Positions 21,773 to 33,344 are shown, counted from the stretch's first letter. The stretch: 64,000 nucleotides of DNA from Papaver somniferum (GCF_003573695.1 NC_039368.1:85016374-85080373), one strand, 5' to 3'. Program-made: numbers and translations. Notes: generated from the sequence alone by a model not told the origin.

Positions 21773-23349
21773 TGTTGTATTTTCAAATGTTGTTGTAGTA
21801 ATAGTGATAAAAACTGGGTTCTTTTCGAACTTGTGAAGGTAACTCTTTTTTTTAGATTTAAACAAATAAATAAATGAAGGAAATTAATAGTAATGTCAAG
21901 ATTTAGAAGGATTGAGGCTCAGGATTCACTACCACTCCAAGTTGATTGGTTATAAATAATATTTCATAAATTATTATTAAGCTCTTTTTCTTATTACATC
22001 ACTTTTTAATTTAAAAGGTGTCCAAATATTAAGTTGTAATCCTTAAGCATGATTTATCAAAGAATTATTCTAAGCATAAAACATCAAACTGATTCACAAC
22101 TAATTAAGAAAACCATTTTATCCTTTTTTTTATATTTATCCAAGTGAATTAAATAAAGTAAATAATTAAAGAAATTATAAATAAAAATATTACCAATCAA
22201 ACATGAGTGAATAGATCCTCCATTGCCTCAATCACCAAGAATTTAGCCGCTCATCATGTTGGAAAACCTCTCAAAATATTTCATTGATGCTCAAAAGTGT
22301 TTTACAATGAGAGAAAGACAAGAAAATGATGTAAAACAGGATTATGCGACCCACGAAAAGCGTCCAGAATCAACGACAGACCTAAAGTGCTGTTGTCGCT
22401 GAAGAACTACGACCCAAAGAAGACAGTCGATGTTGCTGTTGATAAACGTCTGTCCTGGGGAGTCTGTTCTTCACGTTCTTCCTCCTCGCAGCAGCAGCAG
22501 CAGAACCAGACTCTCTGCAAGTTGGATTTTCTTGCTCTGTAGTGTTCTAAACCTCTCCAAATTCTTCCTAAACTTCACTAGTACTCCCAGGGAACATATT
22601 TATACACCTACATCTCGTTGAATCTCCCTCAATTACTCCATATAATTCTCTTTAACTCGGCAGTAAAGAAAAATATTCTTGGGAATATTTTCTTTCCATT
22701 CTTGCTCTGGTACGCATATATTTCCATCCTGGTCACTCTAGAAGTGTTTAAACACGTCCCAAAACGTTGCTAGAGCCCTCATGCATGAGAAGAACACGTT
22801 CAAATCTTCTCCAATCCCGTGTCCAACCCGTGTTTCCCTGTTTTTCTTCCGTGAATTGTCCAGCTAATTATGGCCAAATTTGATCGAACCAAAAGCCCAA
22901 AACGTGTTCCTTAACCTATATCACATCTTCCTACCAAGTTTGAGCCATTGAATCGCACCACAACACCTTCATTTTGTCGATTGAATTTCTGCCAGTTGAT
23001 GAACCAATTTTCCCGCCAAAAAGTTTATTTGAATTTGAGAAGAAGGTGCCCCTTATCCAGAGTGCTGGGGTGCGAATAGTAATTTGGGTGGAAATAGTAA
23101 TTTTGGGGTGGAAATGATAATTTTTCTGGGATCCTCCGGTACATTTCTGGGACGTTTCCGGTGCATTTCTGGGGTGCCTTCGGTACATTTCTCCGGGGTG
23201 TAAATCATCACTTTTTGAGCAACTCTTTCCACAGAAGGGTATTTTCTCCAAAAACACCTAAACAAACATAAAAACACCGTAATAAGAACAAATGGATACT
23301 AACAAAATACACAAAAGAGAAGAAAATAGACACATAAATGTGTCTATCA
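21773..23349 (-). repeat. 5' LTR of element 1
   Basis: Same length (1577 bp) and almost the same sequence as 16215-17791. It is followed by the target duplication AATAC (23350-23354). Confidence 0.92.
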
Positions 23350-23354
23350 AATAC

Positions 23355-25440
23355 CTACATTCAGTTAGCTGAGAAGTATGGATTACTAACCACCTCTCGA
23401 GAACAATCCAAATAAAATCAAATAAGAGTTTATCTATATCGAGGAATCACAAAGTCTAAGACTAACAAAACTTTACGATTTCTATCTATCTCGTTCCTGA
23501 TCCGAAATTACGAAAGCTCAAAGATCAATAAGAACAAGGTCCGAATACAAGAAATATCAAGGTAAAAGATAATATGACCGGGATTCACAAATTCCTAAGT
23601 GAAGTATTCACAGTCATAACCTAGAATACAGTTCATGGAGAACCTGGGTTATAGAGGACGACTCTTAGCAAGAAAATATAAATCATTGCTAATACGTACC
23701 TATCTTTCATATCTCTTCTTATAAAACATAATTGTTCGTGTTGCTAATAACACATACAAGGAACGGTGAGATGTCTAACTTCCTCTTTAATAAGTCCTAA
23801 TCAAACATGAACCAAGTTATAAATAATAAAAATCATATGCATATAACTACTGAATAATTAAATCGAATATGCAAGGGTAAAAGAGAATTATTCTTTTTTC
23901 GCGGCAACGTCTCCACATGTGAATAACATCGAGTTATTCGTGCCGATAACGTGTTGTAATGTTATTAAACCTTTTATAGTCTTCTCCGCACGTCTCTATT
24001 ACTAATTGCAACTAGTTAAAGGATTGTACTATTTAAGGCCCGACTTATAGATATCTATTTCATCTGTAAATTAATACCAAATAAGCATACAAGAGTAGTG
24101 GAGAACAAGATATAAAAAATAAATAAATAAGATCTAAGTAATCTCTTAATGTTTCAATCTACTAAACTAGTACACTAAGGTGTTTATTTGTAGTCTTTTT
24201 TGGACGTGGCTTGGAAAATTAGAAAACCAACTTGTTTATATACTTGTTTGCATGTAGAAATGCAACATGGTAAAATTAGATACCGGGTCAGCCATTGAGC
24301 CAACTTTATATAATGTACATGAGTTTATTAGCGGAAATGGTATTCACCTCTCCATTCAGAGCTTTATTCAGCACTCAGTGCTAAGTGTTGTAAGGGTACT
24401 GGTTCAGGACGGTTCAGTCGGAACCCACCGTTAGGTAAAATGATTTAACATTTAAGAGAAATAGGGTTTAGATGTTTTGAAATAGAGAGGTATTTTAGAG
24501 TTGTGAATAGCACCTTCGGTTTATTAGCTACTACTTTCTTGTTCACTTTTTACTTCTTTTTTGATCTTTATGTGGATATGAAAACAAAAGAGAAAATGTT
24601 ATGTTAAAAATAAAAACAAGTTAATAAAGACTAGAGCTAAAAAAATTGCAAAAGAAATCGTCATACGTGGTATTAACCTAACTAAAATGATGATAAATTT
24701 ATTATAAAATATCTTTTGATATATTCTCTAATTTTTAAAATATTTATTAAAAATAAAAAATTTTAACAAAATAAGTTAACATGAACTAGAAAAGATTTTT
24801 AAAGTTTTGGAAGAGGCGAAAGCCATCTTTAACTTATATGTAGCTTTGTCTCTTATCGTTTCATTTGTTGAATCGAGTCTCTAGCACAATTGTGATTACG
24901 CATTTAAAACTATCAATTTTTTGATGTTGCCCTAAATCGAGGAGATGTTCATACTTTTGAACCTAAACCGTAGATTAGATAATTAGATCTAACAAAGTTA
25001 ACTTGATTTAAAGACTATGAGAGTGTTCAGATTCACATATGACACCGATTTTTTTTTAACTTGCAAACTTTAGTATGAAACTCACATATAGAGTGATTTA
25101 ATTTGTAAAAGTAAATAAATAGCTTTTGTGAAGTAACACCATTTCACTTTTGACTTCTAAGACATACACATGATTCCAGAGAAAATATATTCTTTTTCTA
25201 ATTGCCAAACAGATGCCACGAAGGCATTCGACAATCATAAGTAAAAGTACTTTTCAAAAGCAAAAAAAAAAAAAAAAAATCTTTTTGTTGCTCTCATGAT
25301 TTAAGTTTTGACTTATAAACTATTTGTATAGGAATTGTCGTTTTCCAAATCTATTCAGGGTGAAATTTTATGTTGTTGTTTTGTCGCTTTTAGAAGTTAA
25401 AAGTACAACTTCTTAAATTGTTGTGTAACGTAAAATTTTG
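23355..25440. other. AT-rich intergenic
   Basis: Continuation of the pre-insertion site of element 1. It has no long open frame and an A-run at 25262-25279. I recognise no gene or element. Confidence 0.5.
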
Positions 25441-25730
25441 AACACCCCAATCAAGACATTTTATGTAGATATGTTATTTCCGACCTAGACAGAACAATTT
25501 AGAATAGACAATGAATTGTGATATGCTCTATTCAAATAGGGAATGCGTCTGCAAGAGATATTGCGGATCCGACATGACGTCACTATGACCATTAGCGCAT
25601 TTATTGAACCAATCAGCATTCCTACGTAAGAATTACCATGGTACCTTTTTTCTACATATGTCATGTTCCACGGCAGAACCCTTAGCATTGACCGACATCA
25701 TCTATACCAAACCCTAATTCTCACGCTACC

Positions 25731-26077
25731 GTGCCAATGGCAAACCATGCCAGCCACGTCTCTGCGCCAATGCATGCCAACCATGTCAACTGCACCACAG
25801 TGCCAATGGCAAAACATGCCAGCCACATCTCCGCGCCAAGGCATGCCAACCATCCCAGCCGCACCACTGTGCCAATAGCAAACCATGCCAGCTACATCTC
25901 CGCGCCAAGGCATGCCAACCATGCCAGCCACACCACTGTGCCAATGGCAAACCATGCCAGCCACGTTTATCGCGCCAAGGCATGCCGACCATGCTAGCCG
26001 CACCATGCGCCAATGGCAAACCATGCCATCCACGTTTATCGTGCCAAGGCATACCGACCATGCTAGCCGCACCATGC
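25731..26077. repeat. 69-bp tandem repeat, five units
   Basis: Units start GTGCCAATGGCAAA(C/A)CATGCC and end GCCGCACCA(C/T) at steps of 69 bp. It is GC-rich, unlike the surroundings. Because 69 is divisible by three, several frames stay open on both strands; these are artefacts. Confidence 0.85.
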
Positions 26078-26394
26078 GCCAATGACATGCCAAACCCTTG
26101 ACCCCACTATGCCAAGCCAACCACACCTTGCCTTGGGCCCAACCATGCTAGCCGCACCATGCGCCAATGGCATTCCAAACCCTTGGCCCCACCATGCCAA
26201 GCCAACCGCACCTTGCCTTGGCCCCACCATGCCAAGCCGTCCGTGCCAAACCTTTGGCCCCACTATGCCAAGCCAACCGCACATTGCCTTGTCCCCAACC
26301 ATGCTAGCCGCACCATGCGCCAATGGCATGCCAAACCCTTGGCCCCACTATGTCAAGCCATCCGCGCCATTGGCCTTGGCCCTACCATTGCAAC
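26078..26394. repeat. About 85-bp tandem repeat block
   Basis: Units start GCGCCAATGRCATGCCAAAC and contain CCCCACYATGCCAAGCCAAC and CTTGCCTTGGCCC. There are roughly three to four units, the middle one partly duplicated. They share the GCCAATGGCA and GCTAGCCGCACCAT words with the 69-bp block, so one derives from the other. Confidence 0.75.
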
Positions 26395-27440
26395 GATCAA
26401 CAACCACCCTTCCATCATGGATGCAAATCCTAGTCGTCCAAGGTCGCCAAACAACGCATGGTGACCTTTGGCCCAAAATCCTAGTTTTGGCCACGCCAAA
26501 CCGTGCCAATGGCATGCCAACCAACTTGCCGCGCCATACCATGCCGACCTTCCCTATGCGGCTACCAAAACGAAGGCGTGCGTCGATCAACGACCACCCT
26601 TCCATCCTGGATGCAAATCTTAGCCGTCCAAGGTCGCCAAAAAACGCATGGTAACCTTTGGCCCAAAACCCTAGTTTTTGCCACGCCAAACCGTGCCAAG
26701 GAATGCCATGCCACATGTGCCAATGCCATGCCAACCACCTTGCCGCGCTACACCATTCCGGCCTTCCCTATGCGGATACCAAAACGAAGGCGTGCGACGA
26801 TCAACGACCACCCTTCTATCCTAGATGCAAATCCTAGCCGTCCAAGGTCGCCAAACAACGCATGGTAACCTTTGGCCCGAAACCCTAGTTTTCGCCACGC
26901 CAAACCGCGCCAAGGCATGCCATGCCACATGTGCCAATGGCATGCCAACCACCTTGTCGCGCCATACCATGACGGCCTTCCCCATGTGGCTACCAAAACG
27001 AAGGCGTGCGACGATCAACGGCCACCCCTCTATCCTAGATGCAAATCCTAGCCGTCCAAGGTCGCCAAACAACGCATGGTAACCTTTGGCCCATAACCCT
27101 AGTTTTGGCCACGCCAAACCGCGCCAAGGCATGCCATGCCACATGTTCCAATGGCATGCCAACCACCTTGCCGCGCCATACCATGCCGACCTTCCCTATG
27201 CGGCTGCCAAAACGAATGCCTGCAACAATCAACGGCCACTTTTTCATCTAAGATGCAGATCTTAGCCGTCCAAGGTTACCAGCTAACGCATGGAAACCTT
27301 TGGACCTAGTTTGGTCGCGCCTAAACAAAGCCAAAACCCTAACTTTTGGCCGCGCCTAAACTGGGACACATTAAATCCATACTCATCATACTTTCATGCC
27401 ACTGGATACCAAACGAAAGGTGGCAATAATCAACGACTAC
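26395..27440. repeat. About 190-215-bp tandem repeat block
   Basis: The word AYGATCAACRRCCACCC recurs near 26395, 26585, 26799, 27012, 27223 and, decayed, 27427. Each unit holds GATGCAAATCCTAGCCGTCC, an AAACAACGCATGGTAACC segment and the GCCAATGGCATGCCAACC word of the other blocks. The last unit is degraded. Coding frames across it are spurious. Confidence 0.8.
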
Positions 27441-28247
27441 CTTCCTCTTAAGATGCAAAATCTCGACCGTTGAAGGTCGCCACCGAGCCGGCAAGTCTAC
27501 CAAGCTCAACTTGCCAGACAACAACAACATGCTACATGTTTTCCACGAAAACACTCGAGACATCAACACATGTCACAAACTGGGGGATGCTCATTGGGTA
27601 TTGGTTTGGCGGTTTACAGCGTGCGGCGTACACTACGCTCGTTATAAGAAAATGTCATAAGGATGAGGCGGTTAGTAAATACAGGGAGTAATGGTGAAAC
27701 ACTTTCTTTTATGGAACATCAATTCCAAGCGTTACCGGTTACCACCTCCTCCCATTTACTCACCCGTTTTCCATTTCTTAATGAGACCAGAGTACGTTTC
27801 ACTTCGACTTGTATAAATAGGCATTACCTATTTCCACCGAACAACAAGTTTTCGGTCAGGAACATACAACACTCAGAAATCACTTGTTAGCTTTCCCATC
27901 TGTTAGCTTTCACTTTCTTATAAAAGTCAAACAACTACTCTTCCAGAACCGACTATTCTGGTCTCAACACTCTCTTCGCTTCCTTCCCCAAAACCAACCC
28001 TTCTCATCCTCTTTGTGACCGAAGCAAGTCTAGAACGACCATTTCTTGGTTTAGGCCGGATTTGTACAGATTGATCTCTCGAATCTAAAGTACTCCCTTT
28101 CATTACATTGTTTAGGGTTTAGACTCGTTTCTCACCCACTCACGTGAAATTACCGAAATCAGCAGAAACCGTTTTCACCCTCAAACAGTTGCCATCTGGA
28201 TTTTATTTAACACGAAAGACCCATTTTAATCCTACGACATTCATTCC
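27441..28247. other. Possible LTR/leader remnant next to the satellites
   Basis: A good TATA box (GTATAAATAGG, 27811-27821) is followed by a CT-rich leader-like stretch (27900-28200) without an ORF. Together with the tandem repeats this would fit a remnant of a large Ty3/gypsy element (Tat/Retand type carries such arrays). I found no PBS or LTR pair to prove it. Confidence 0.3.
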
Positions 28248-28860
28248 TTATTCATAAGGTACCAATGAGTATGTACCATTTCGAATTAGTTCATTGATTT
28301 GAACGTCCATAGCCTTTATCCATTTCGGAAGTTTGCAGGCCATAAAATAGCAGGTGGGTTCCATGAAGTCTCCCTCCAAGAGTGGATGCATTGTGGCAGT
28401 TAAACACAGCTTCTGGATGGGTTTTGTGATGCCATATTTTGCACGTGTTCTCATAGGATGAACCACAGTTGCTGGTTGAATTGGTTGCTCAATAGAAATA
28501 CCTGTTGAAGCTGCTATAGTATTAGACGATGCAGAATCAGGTTCTGTTACATCCATCATTGGTACAAGAGAGCCACTGAGATCTGGAGAATCTGGAGCTA
28601 GCATATGATGCAGCCGGTGATGGTACATTATCTCTTTGAGCTAATTGAGCAGATTCCTGATGTACTTGTGAGTTACATTGTATAAAAGGAGGAGAAAGTA
28701 AAACAGATGTACTTGATGGTACATTACCTGAACAACACAATGGAGTATGTTACTTCCGAGAAGACTGGAATGGGAATGACTGCTCTTCAAACCGAACATG
28801 ACGCGATATATATAGCCTGTTGGTTGCTTGGTGCAAACACATATAACCCTTGTGTGCACT
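28248..28860 (-). pseudogene. Copia integrase tail / RT N-terminus
   Basis: HPMRTRAKYGITKPIQKLCL, then EPTCYFMACKLPKWIKAMD and ELIRNGTYSLVPYE are the standard start of copia RT (H-x-MRTR-x-K-GI-x-KP ... W-x-x-AM-x-x-E-x-x-AL-x-x-N-x-TW-x-LVP). The usual RxVR-type core that follows is cut off. The integrase C-terminal segment just upstream in transcript order (28780-28990) reads VFIGYNSAHKGYMCLHQ-like in a shifted frame. Confidence 0.8.
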
Positions 28861-28993
28861 ATTGTATCCTATGAAGACACGTGGTAGAGATCTAGGTTCA
28901 AGTTTATCTTCATTATACGGGCCTAAGGCAGGGATAAGCGAGACAACCGCAAACTCGTAAGAAGGAGTAATCTGGAGATTTCTGAAAAAGAAG

Positions 28994-29545
28994 TTATATT
29001 GGAGTTTTGGATTCTGTGTTGGACTTTGAAAGCCTGTTGATCAAATAATAGGCTGTTGTAAAGGCATCAGCCCAGAAGGAGCATGGCATGTTAGCATGAA
29101 ACAAATGAGCTAAACCAGACTCGGTTACATGACGAATTCTACGTTCTGCCTGGCCATTTTGAGGTGATGTGTGTGGACATGAGAATCTGTGTTGTATACC
29201 TGTTTCATTGAGATAAGATGTGAACTTCTTAAACACTAAGGCATTATCTGACTGAAAAACTTTGATTTTATGATCTGTTAGATTTTCAACCTGTTTGTGA
29301 AATAGAATGAAAGTTTTTAGAGCATCTGACCTTTGCGCAAGAGGAAATACCCAAGTATAATGTGAAAAGACATCCATTATCAAAAGGTAATAACGAAAAC
29401 CATTTCTTGAAAAATGTGGTGAGACCCAAATATCAGAAACAACCAAGCTTAAAGGCTTGTCAAACAATAGTACTAAGAGAGAAAGACAACTTCTTGCTCT
29501 TACTGATGTGGCAAGAGTGACAATAATCAAGGTTTTTATTTGCAA
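28994..29545 (-). pseudogene. Copia integrase core
   Basis: The rve domain carries SDIWVSPHFSRNGFRYYLLI, FSHYTWVFPLAQRSDAL, FQSDNALVF and HTSPQNGQAERRIRHVTE. These are the regions of the D,D-35-E triad (second D in SDN, E in QAERR). The first Asp position reads SDIW. The frame is open here but isolated from protease and RT by frameshifts. Confidence 0.82.
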
Positions 29546-29995
29546 CAGGAAGGAAAAATTGGCGACAGATTCTAGAGACTGTCCGTAACATGGGATGACC
29601 TAATCGTTGGTGCCACAGTGGTAAACTAGAAGCAACATGTGCCTGTGGCTTTATTGGATGATCTAGCACATTAACTCCATCAAAAGCGTACAGTCCATTC
29701 CTTTCAAGTCCTCTCAGCAGTGGGAACCCCGTGTGCTTGTCCTTCACAACAAAAAAGGAAGTGTCAAATTCAAAGAAAACTGCATTGTCTTTACAGAATT
29801 GAGACACCGACATCAAATTACACTTGATCTCAGGTACATGATAAACATTATTCAAGCAAAAATATCTGGAATTTTTTGTAAAAGAAATGTTACCAATATG
29901 AGCAATATTCAAGGCATTACCATTACCCACTTGCACTTGTTCAGTGCCATCATACTCATAAGGAATAGTTAAATTTCTCATGTCTGCTGTCAGAT
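29460..29995 (-). pseudogene. Copia protease tail and GAG-pre-integrase
   Basis: VQVGNGNALNIAHIGNISF, NNVYHVPEIKCNLMSVSQF and LPLWHQRLGHPMLRTV mark the second half of retropepsin and the GAG-pre-integrase zinc region (LWH-x-RLGH ... CHSCHISKSKK). At the protease active site the frame is WVTDT then TGA: the Gly of D-T-G has become a stop (about 30003-30005). Confidence 0.8.
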
Positions 29996-30005
29996 GATGT
30001 GTAGC

Positions 30006-30490
30006 TCATGTGTCTGTAACCCATCGGGTGTCTTGGTGTCCTCCTGGTAGAGATATGTAAGCTGCCGGTTGGCGCTGCTGATTGGTGTTAGGTTTGTCAT
30101 AACGAGACCAACATCTATCTGCAAGATGATTCCTCTTCTTGCAAATCTGGCACATTGGCCCTGTGTTGTTATCATTCTGTGGTTGCTGCTGGTGATTGCG
30201 CTGGTATGAATTGTTGTTTTTTCTCTTGAAAGATTGATTTGTGTTTTGATGATACTGAGAACCTTGACCATCTATAAAGCTTGTGAGATCATGACCTTTC
30301 AGGATAGATTGGTCAAGGTTTTTGTTTTGTTCCATCTATAAAGCTTGTGAGATCATGACCTTTCAGGATAGATTTAAATTGAGCCTTCTAGAGCAGATGA
30401 TTTGTGTCTGTATGCTTCAAGGTTACTAGATGATGAATTTGTACTTGTCGGACGGTGTTTGTAGTATCTGCCATTTTTGATGGATCAGAT
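30006..30490 (-). pseudogene. Copia gag remnant with CCHC zinc knuckle
   Basis: CQICKKRNHLADRC is a perfect CX2CX4HX4C knuckle (about 30120-30165). The N-terminal gag starts at about 30480 (MADTTNTVRQ) but most of its body is missing. A 43-bp segment (30268-30310) is repeated at 30332-30375, reflecting a local duplication across the break. Confidence 0.75.
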
Positions 30491-30545
30491 TTTTTTTTTA
30501 GGTTGTGTTTTGTTTTTGATTTGCGGAAGGTGGCTTGGATGAAAA

Positions 30546-30556
30546 GTTGATACCAA
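30546..30556 (-). other. Copia primer binding site
   Basis: The minus strand reads TTGGTATCAAC two bases after the LTR end, the usual iMet-type copia PBS. Confidence 0.75.
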
Positions 30557-30558
30557 GT

Positions 30559-30790
30559 TGGAACAGGATTTTTGGTTTAATATCTTCCACAGATAACTAG
30601 TGGAGATTGATTTCTTATTTATACTTGAAGTTGTTACAAAGATAGGTATTCAAAGACGATAAAGTAGCTAACTAAATAGAACGAGTTACACGCTTTCAAA
30701 CTGTCCTGTTAGCTAGTCTTGTGGAGGAGTGACTTGAATTCCTAGTCTTGTGGATCACTTGGAACTGCTTGCTTAATAGCAACTACATCA
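30559..30790 (-). repeat. 5' LTR of the copia element
   Basis: On the element strand it begins TGATGTAGTTGCTATTAAGC and ends GTTCCA (232 bp). Copia LTRs are often this short. No second copy occurs in the window. Confidence 0.65.
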
Positions 30791-31540
30791 ATTTTTTGGT
30801 AGTTCAAATTCTTTGGTCTGAGATAATATTTCACTTTTCTTGATACTTAGAAGCTTTACGGTCACATCTTTGTTTAAATAGTTTATCTGAGGATCATGTA
30901 TGATATATGGTAATAACTAATAAGTTAGACTATTTTTGTGCTATGAAGAAGAGTATTTCAAACTTCATAATCTGACCTTTGTGAGATCATACATTTCTTA
31001 TCATTCCGAACTTCTGACCTCACACAAAATAGAAAAGCTTCATCTGAGATGGTTTCTAATCTGGACATGCATTGTATGCCAATTATGTTTATAGATACAA
31101 GTTGGGGGTTCTAATTGGCAAACAGAAACACCACAAATGACATGAGTAAAATGATGAAGGATTGAATTGAAATTCAGACATAAGACCTGTACTTCTGATT
31201 CAGCCTCGTGCTAGGCATCGATCCTTTATTTCATTTTTGGCTACTCCAGTTGTATCTTGTTGTTTTTGATCTTTCATCTCATTCTCATGCATATTCTTGG
31301 ATCCTTTCACTGATTGATTAAGCTATCACACCTATCAACTATTAGCTGACAGGCAGAATATGTGAGGTAGGTTACTAATGGCAGAAACTCCAAATAATAT
31401 CCCTGCTCAGAAATACTCTGATCTTTCGTTGGATGGAAAAGAAAAACAAATATTTATAAGAGATGTTTTTTTTTTTTTTTTTTGGATAAAAATAAGAGAT
31501 GGGTTTGGCCTCCAAGCACAAGAAAAACAAAAAGAAAACG
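30791..31540. other. Intergenic
   Basis: No gene recognised. A T-run (31467-31485) lies between two copies of ATAAGAGATG (about 31457 and 31491), a small insertion or slippage footprint. Confidence 0.4.
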
Positions 31541-31613
31541 CGCCCACCGTGGGGCTCGAACCCACGACCACAAGGTTAAGAGCCTTGCGCTCTACCAACT
31601 GAGCTAGACGGGC
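31541..31613 (-). tRNA. tRNA-Lys (anticodon CUU)
   Basis: The 73-nt minus-strand sequence folds as a standard cloverleaf. The acceptor is GCCCGTC with GGTGGGC plus discriminator G. The D-arm carries AGCTCAGTTGGTAGAGC (A box). The anticodon loop is CTCTTAA with anticodon CTT. The T-arm carries GTGGGTTCGAGCCCCAC (B box). No intron. The T-run expected for pol III termination follows downstream on the minus strand (31467-31485, unusually long). Confidence 0.96.
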
Positions 31614-31778
31614 AGTTGTTAGTAGCAGCAGTAATTTCTTCTATAGAGAACAATTTATCAACAAAGCATATGTTCTCAGCAAAAACTGTAAAATTATACA
31701 TTTCTGTTTACATCAACCATACAAATCTCAGTAACCTTAGTTTTCCATCAAATTCCAATTGCCCAAATGAAATCCCAA

Positions 31779-32384
31779 TCACCTAGGCCAAATACTAACC
31801 TTCTCCTTTTCAAATTTGACATACATTGCAGAAACAGCAGCAACAAAATAAATCTGAATGAAAACAATAGATGGACTATGATAATTCAACACGCTCTTAC
31901 CAGTAGCCAATTCCACCAACAACAATGCAGCTAATCCTAAACCAGCCAACCTTCCATTCAGCCTCTCTGTATATCTACTAAACCCCATCTCCACTTTCAC
32001 CCCACCAGACACTGGTTCTTTTAATGGTACTGGTGGCAAAAAGACATTACCACCACCACCACTGCCACCATTTGTTCCCTTTGACTTCTTTCCTTTTCTT
32101 AGCTCAGCTTTCTTTCCAGTTCCACTTTTGTATCTTAGTCTTACTTGTGCTAGTTTGTTCTCAAAACTGTCTTGGTCTTCTGTTGAGGTTGATGTGGTGT
32201 CTGTGGATTCTGCTGGGGTTTCAGTGGTTTCTGATGAGGAGGACTCATTGTTTTCAGATTCTGTAGCTTTTCTTGTTAAGGAAAGTAGTAGAGATCTTGA
32301 AGAAGAATTTGGTGGTGAGAATTTTAGTGAAGATGGGAATGGGTTTGAGAGTTTCAAAGATGAAGATGATGCTATGATTGCCAT
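31779..32384 (-). CDS. Chloroplast-targeted LHC/ELIP-like two-helix membrane protein
   Basis: 201 residues from Met 32384. Residues 1-40 are Ser/Leu/Arg-rich with almost no acidic residues, typical of a chloroplast transit peptide. Residues 41-130 are an acidic Ser/Thr stretch, then a Lys-rich and Gly-rich linker. Residues 140-163 (ERLNGRLAGLGLAALLLVEL) resemble the first helix of ELIP/SEP/LHC-like proteins (E-x-x-NGR-x-A-x-x-G), the chlorophyll-binding signature. A second hydrophobic helix covers about 172-189, ending in a basic/acidic tail. Likely thylakoid membrane; role in pigment handling or photoprotection is inference. The last residues (KVSIWPR) run over a GTTAGT that could be a weak splice donor, so the C-terminus may differ. 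Confidence 0.72.
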   Translation of the reverse strand: MAIIASSSSLKLSNPFPSSLKFSPPNSSSRSLLLSLTRKATESENNESSSSETTETPAESTDTTSTSTEDQDSFENKLAQVRLRYKSGTGKKAELRKGKKSKGTNGGSGGGGNVFLPPVPLKEPVSGGVKVEMGFSRYTERLNGRLAGLGLAALLLVELATGKSVLNYHSPSIVFIQIYFVAAVSAMYVKFEKEKVSIWPR

Positions 32385-32449
32385 TTTTTTATCTTTTGAT
32401 TTCTTTCTGGCTTTCTTGTTTTGTTTTGTTTGAGTGGATAACTCACAAA

Positions 32450-33344
32450 CTGTTTTTTAGCCTCTCTATTCTTGTCCTCTCAATTTTCATATTTTTTTTT
32501 GTATTTTTGTGATAAATTCATAATGGGTCAGATTGGTTGGGGTGCCACATGGATGCTATGTCAAATTCTATGTACTAAAATTAGCTTTGATTTTTCTGTA
32601 ACGTGTCCAATTACCTTCCATTTCTTTGACAATATGTACTAAAATTAGGAGTCCGATTTTGTGCACAAGGGTTCACAAAAATCTTGCCTGAGCTGATGAG
32701 TCCTCACTTGTTTTACAAGTGTGTTCGCTGTCGTATTACACGCAGAAGAACTATGGACACAGGACCGATTTGGTTAAGGATAGCTAGACATTGTCATGGG
32801 GAACCATAATCACTGTCATTAAGAGCATCACTATTCACTAATCTGATGTGTTGTCTGTTTGAAACTGGACATGTTGCTAGCCTTGTTGATGAGCCCATTT
32901 CGCTGCTTCGAGAATGGCCCAAGCTTCATTCCAGAGCTGAGTGTGAGAGCAGAGCAAAAAAGAGAGCCAATACAAATGCATCATTCATTTCAGAGAATAC
33001 GCTTTGAACTCAAATTAAGTACCAGCAATTGTCATACTGTACAATCCTGGAAGGACATGTGACCACCAGGAGTAATAACCTTGAAATTAGCAAGAATGAT
33101 AGTCATGTTACAAATACTGGCAAGCAAATCTCGTGTCCTTTCCTTACATCTCTGGTGCTATTTTATTCTTTTGAAACAATTAAGAGATACACAATTAAGA
33201 ATGATAGTAAATCAATGTAGACTATGTACTTTAATCTCTCTCAGGGAGCCCATAAAATAAGAACGAGAGACAAAATGGAGTGCACTGAAAAAAAGAATGT
33301 AAAATTGTTACAGTTGGGAAATCACCTTTGCTATCAAACCAGTA
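32450..33344. other. Intergenic
   Basis: Promoter side of the LHC-like gene and 3' side of the protease gene. The word ATGTACTAAAATTAG occurs twice (about 32570 and 32634). No gene supported. Confidence 0.4.

Larger units (their letters stand above)
16210..23354 (-). mobile_element. Complete non-autonomous Ty3/gypsy-like LTR retrotransposon (element 1)
   Basis: Two 1577-bp LTRs (16215-17791 and 21773-23349) in direct orientation enclose a 3981-bp interior. The target duplication AATAC is at 16210-16214 and 23350-23354. In minus-strand order: 5' LTR (right), PBS, a UTR of about 1 kb, one long ORF, a 3' UTR, polypurine tract, 3' LTR (left). There is no gag, protease, RT or integrase. The 5' UTR (about 21100-21500) and 3' UTR (about 17800-18900) match, in inverse orientation, those of the Athila-like element at 38650-39500 and 53440-54550. 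That element's family is therefore the likely source of its machinery. Reading the LTRs side by side I see only two substitutions (near 16859/22417 and 17158/22716), so the insertion is very recent. Confidence 0.92.
28248..30790 (-). mobile_element. Truncated Ty1/copia retrotransposon
   Basis: Minus-strand order: 5' LTR (30559-30790), PBS, gag with internal loss, protease, GAG-pre-integrase, integrase, and the beginning of reverse transcriptase. The element stops at 28248 in the N-terminal part of RT, so the polymerase core, RNase H and 3' LTR are absent. No target duplication can be assigned. Confidence 0.85.

Noticed and set aside
25698..27251. Many overlapping frames of 60-190 codons on both strands
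   Set aside because: They are produced by tandem repeats with periods divisible by or near multiples of three and low stop density in GC-rich DNA; no start context, domain or single consistent frame.
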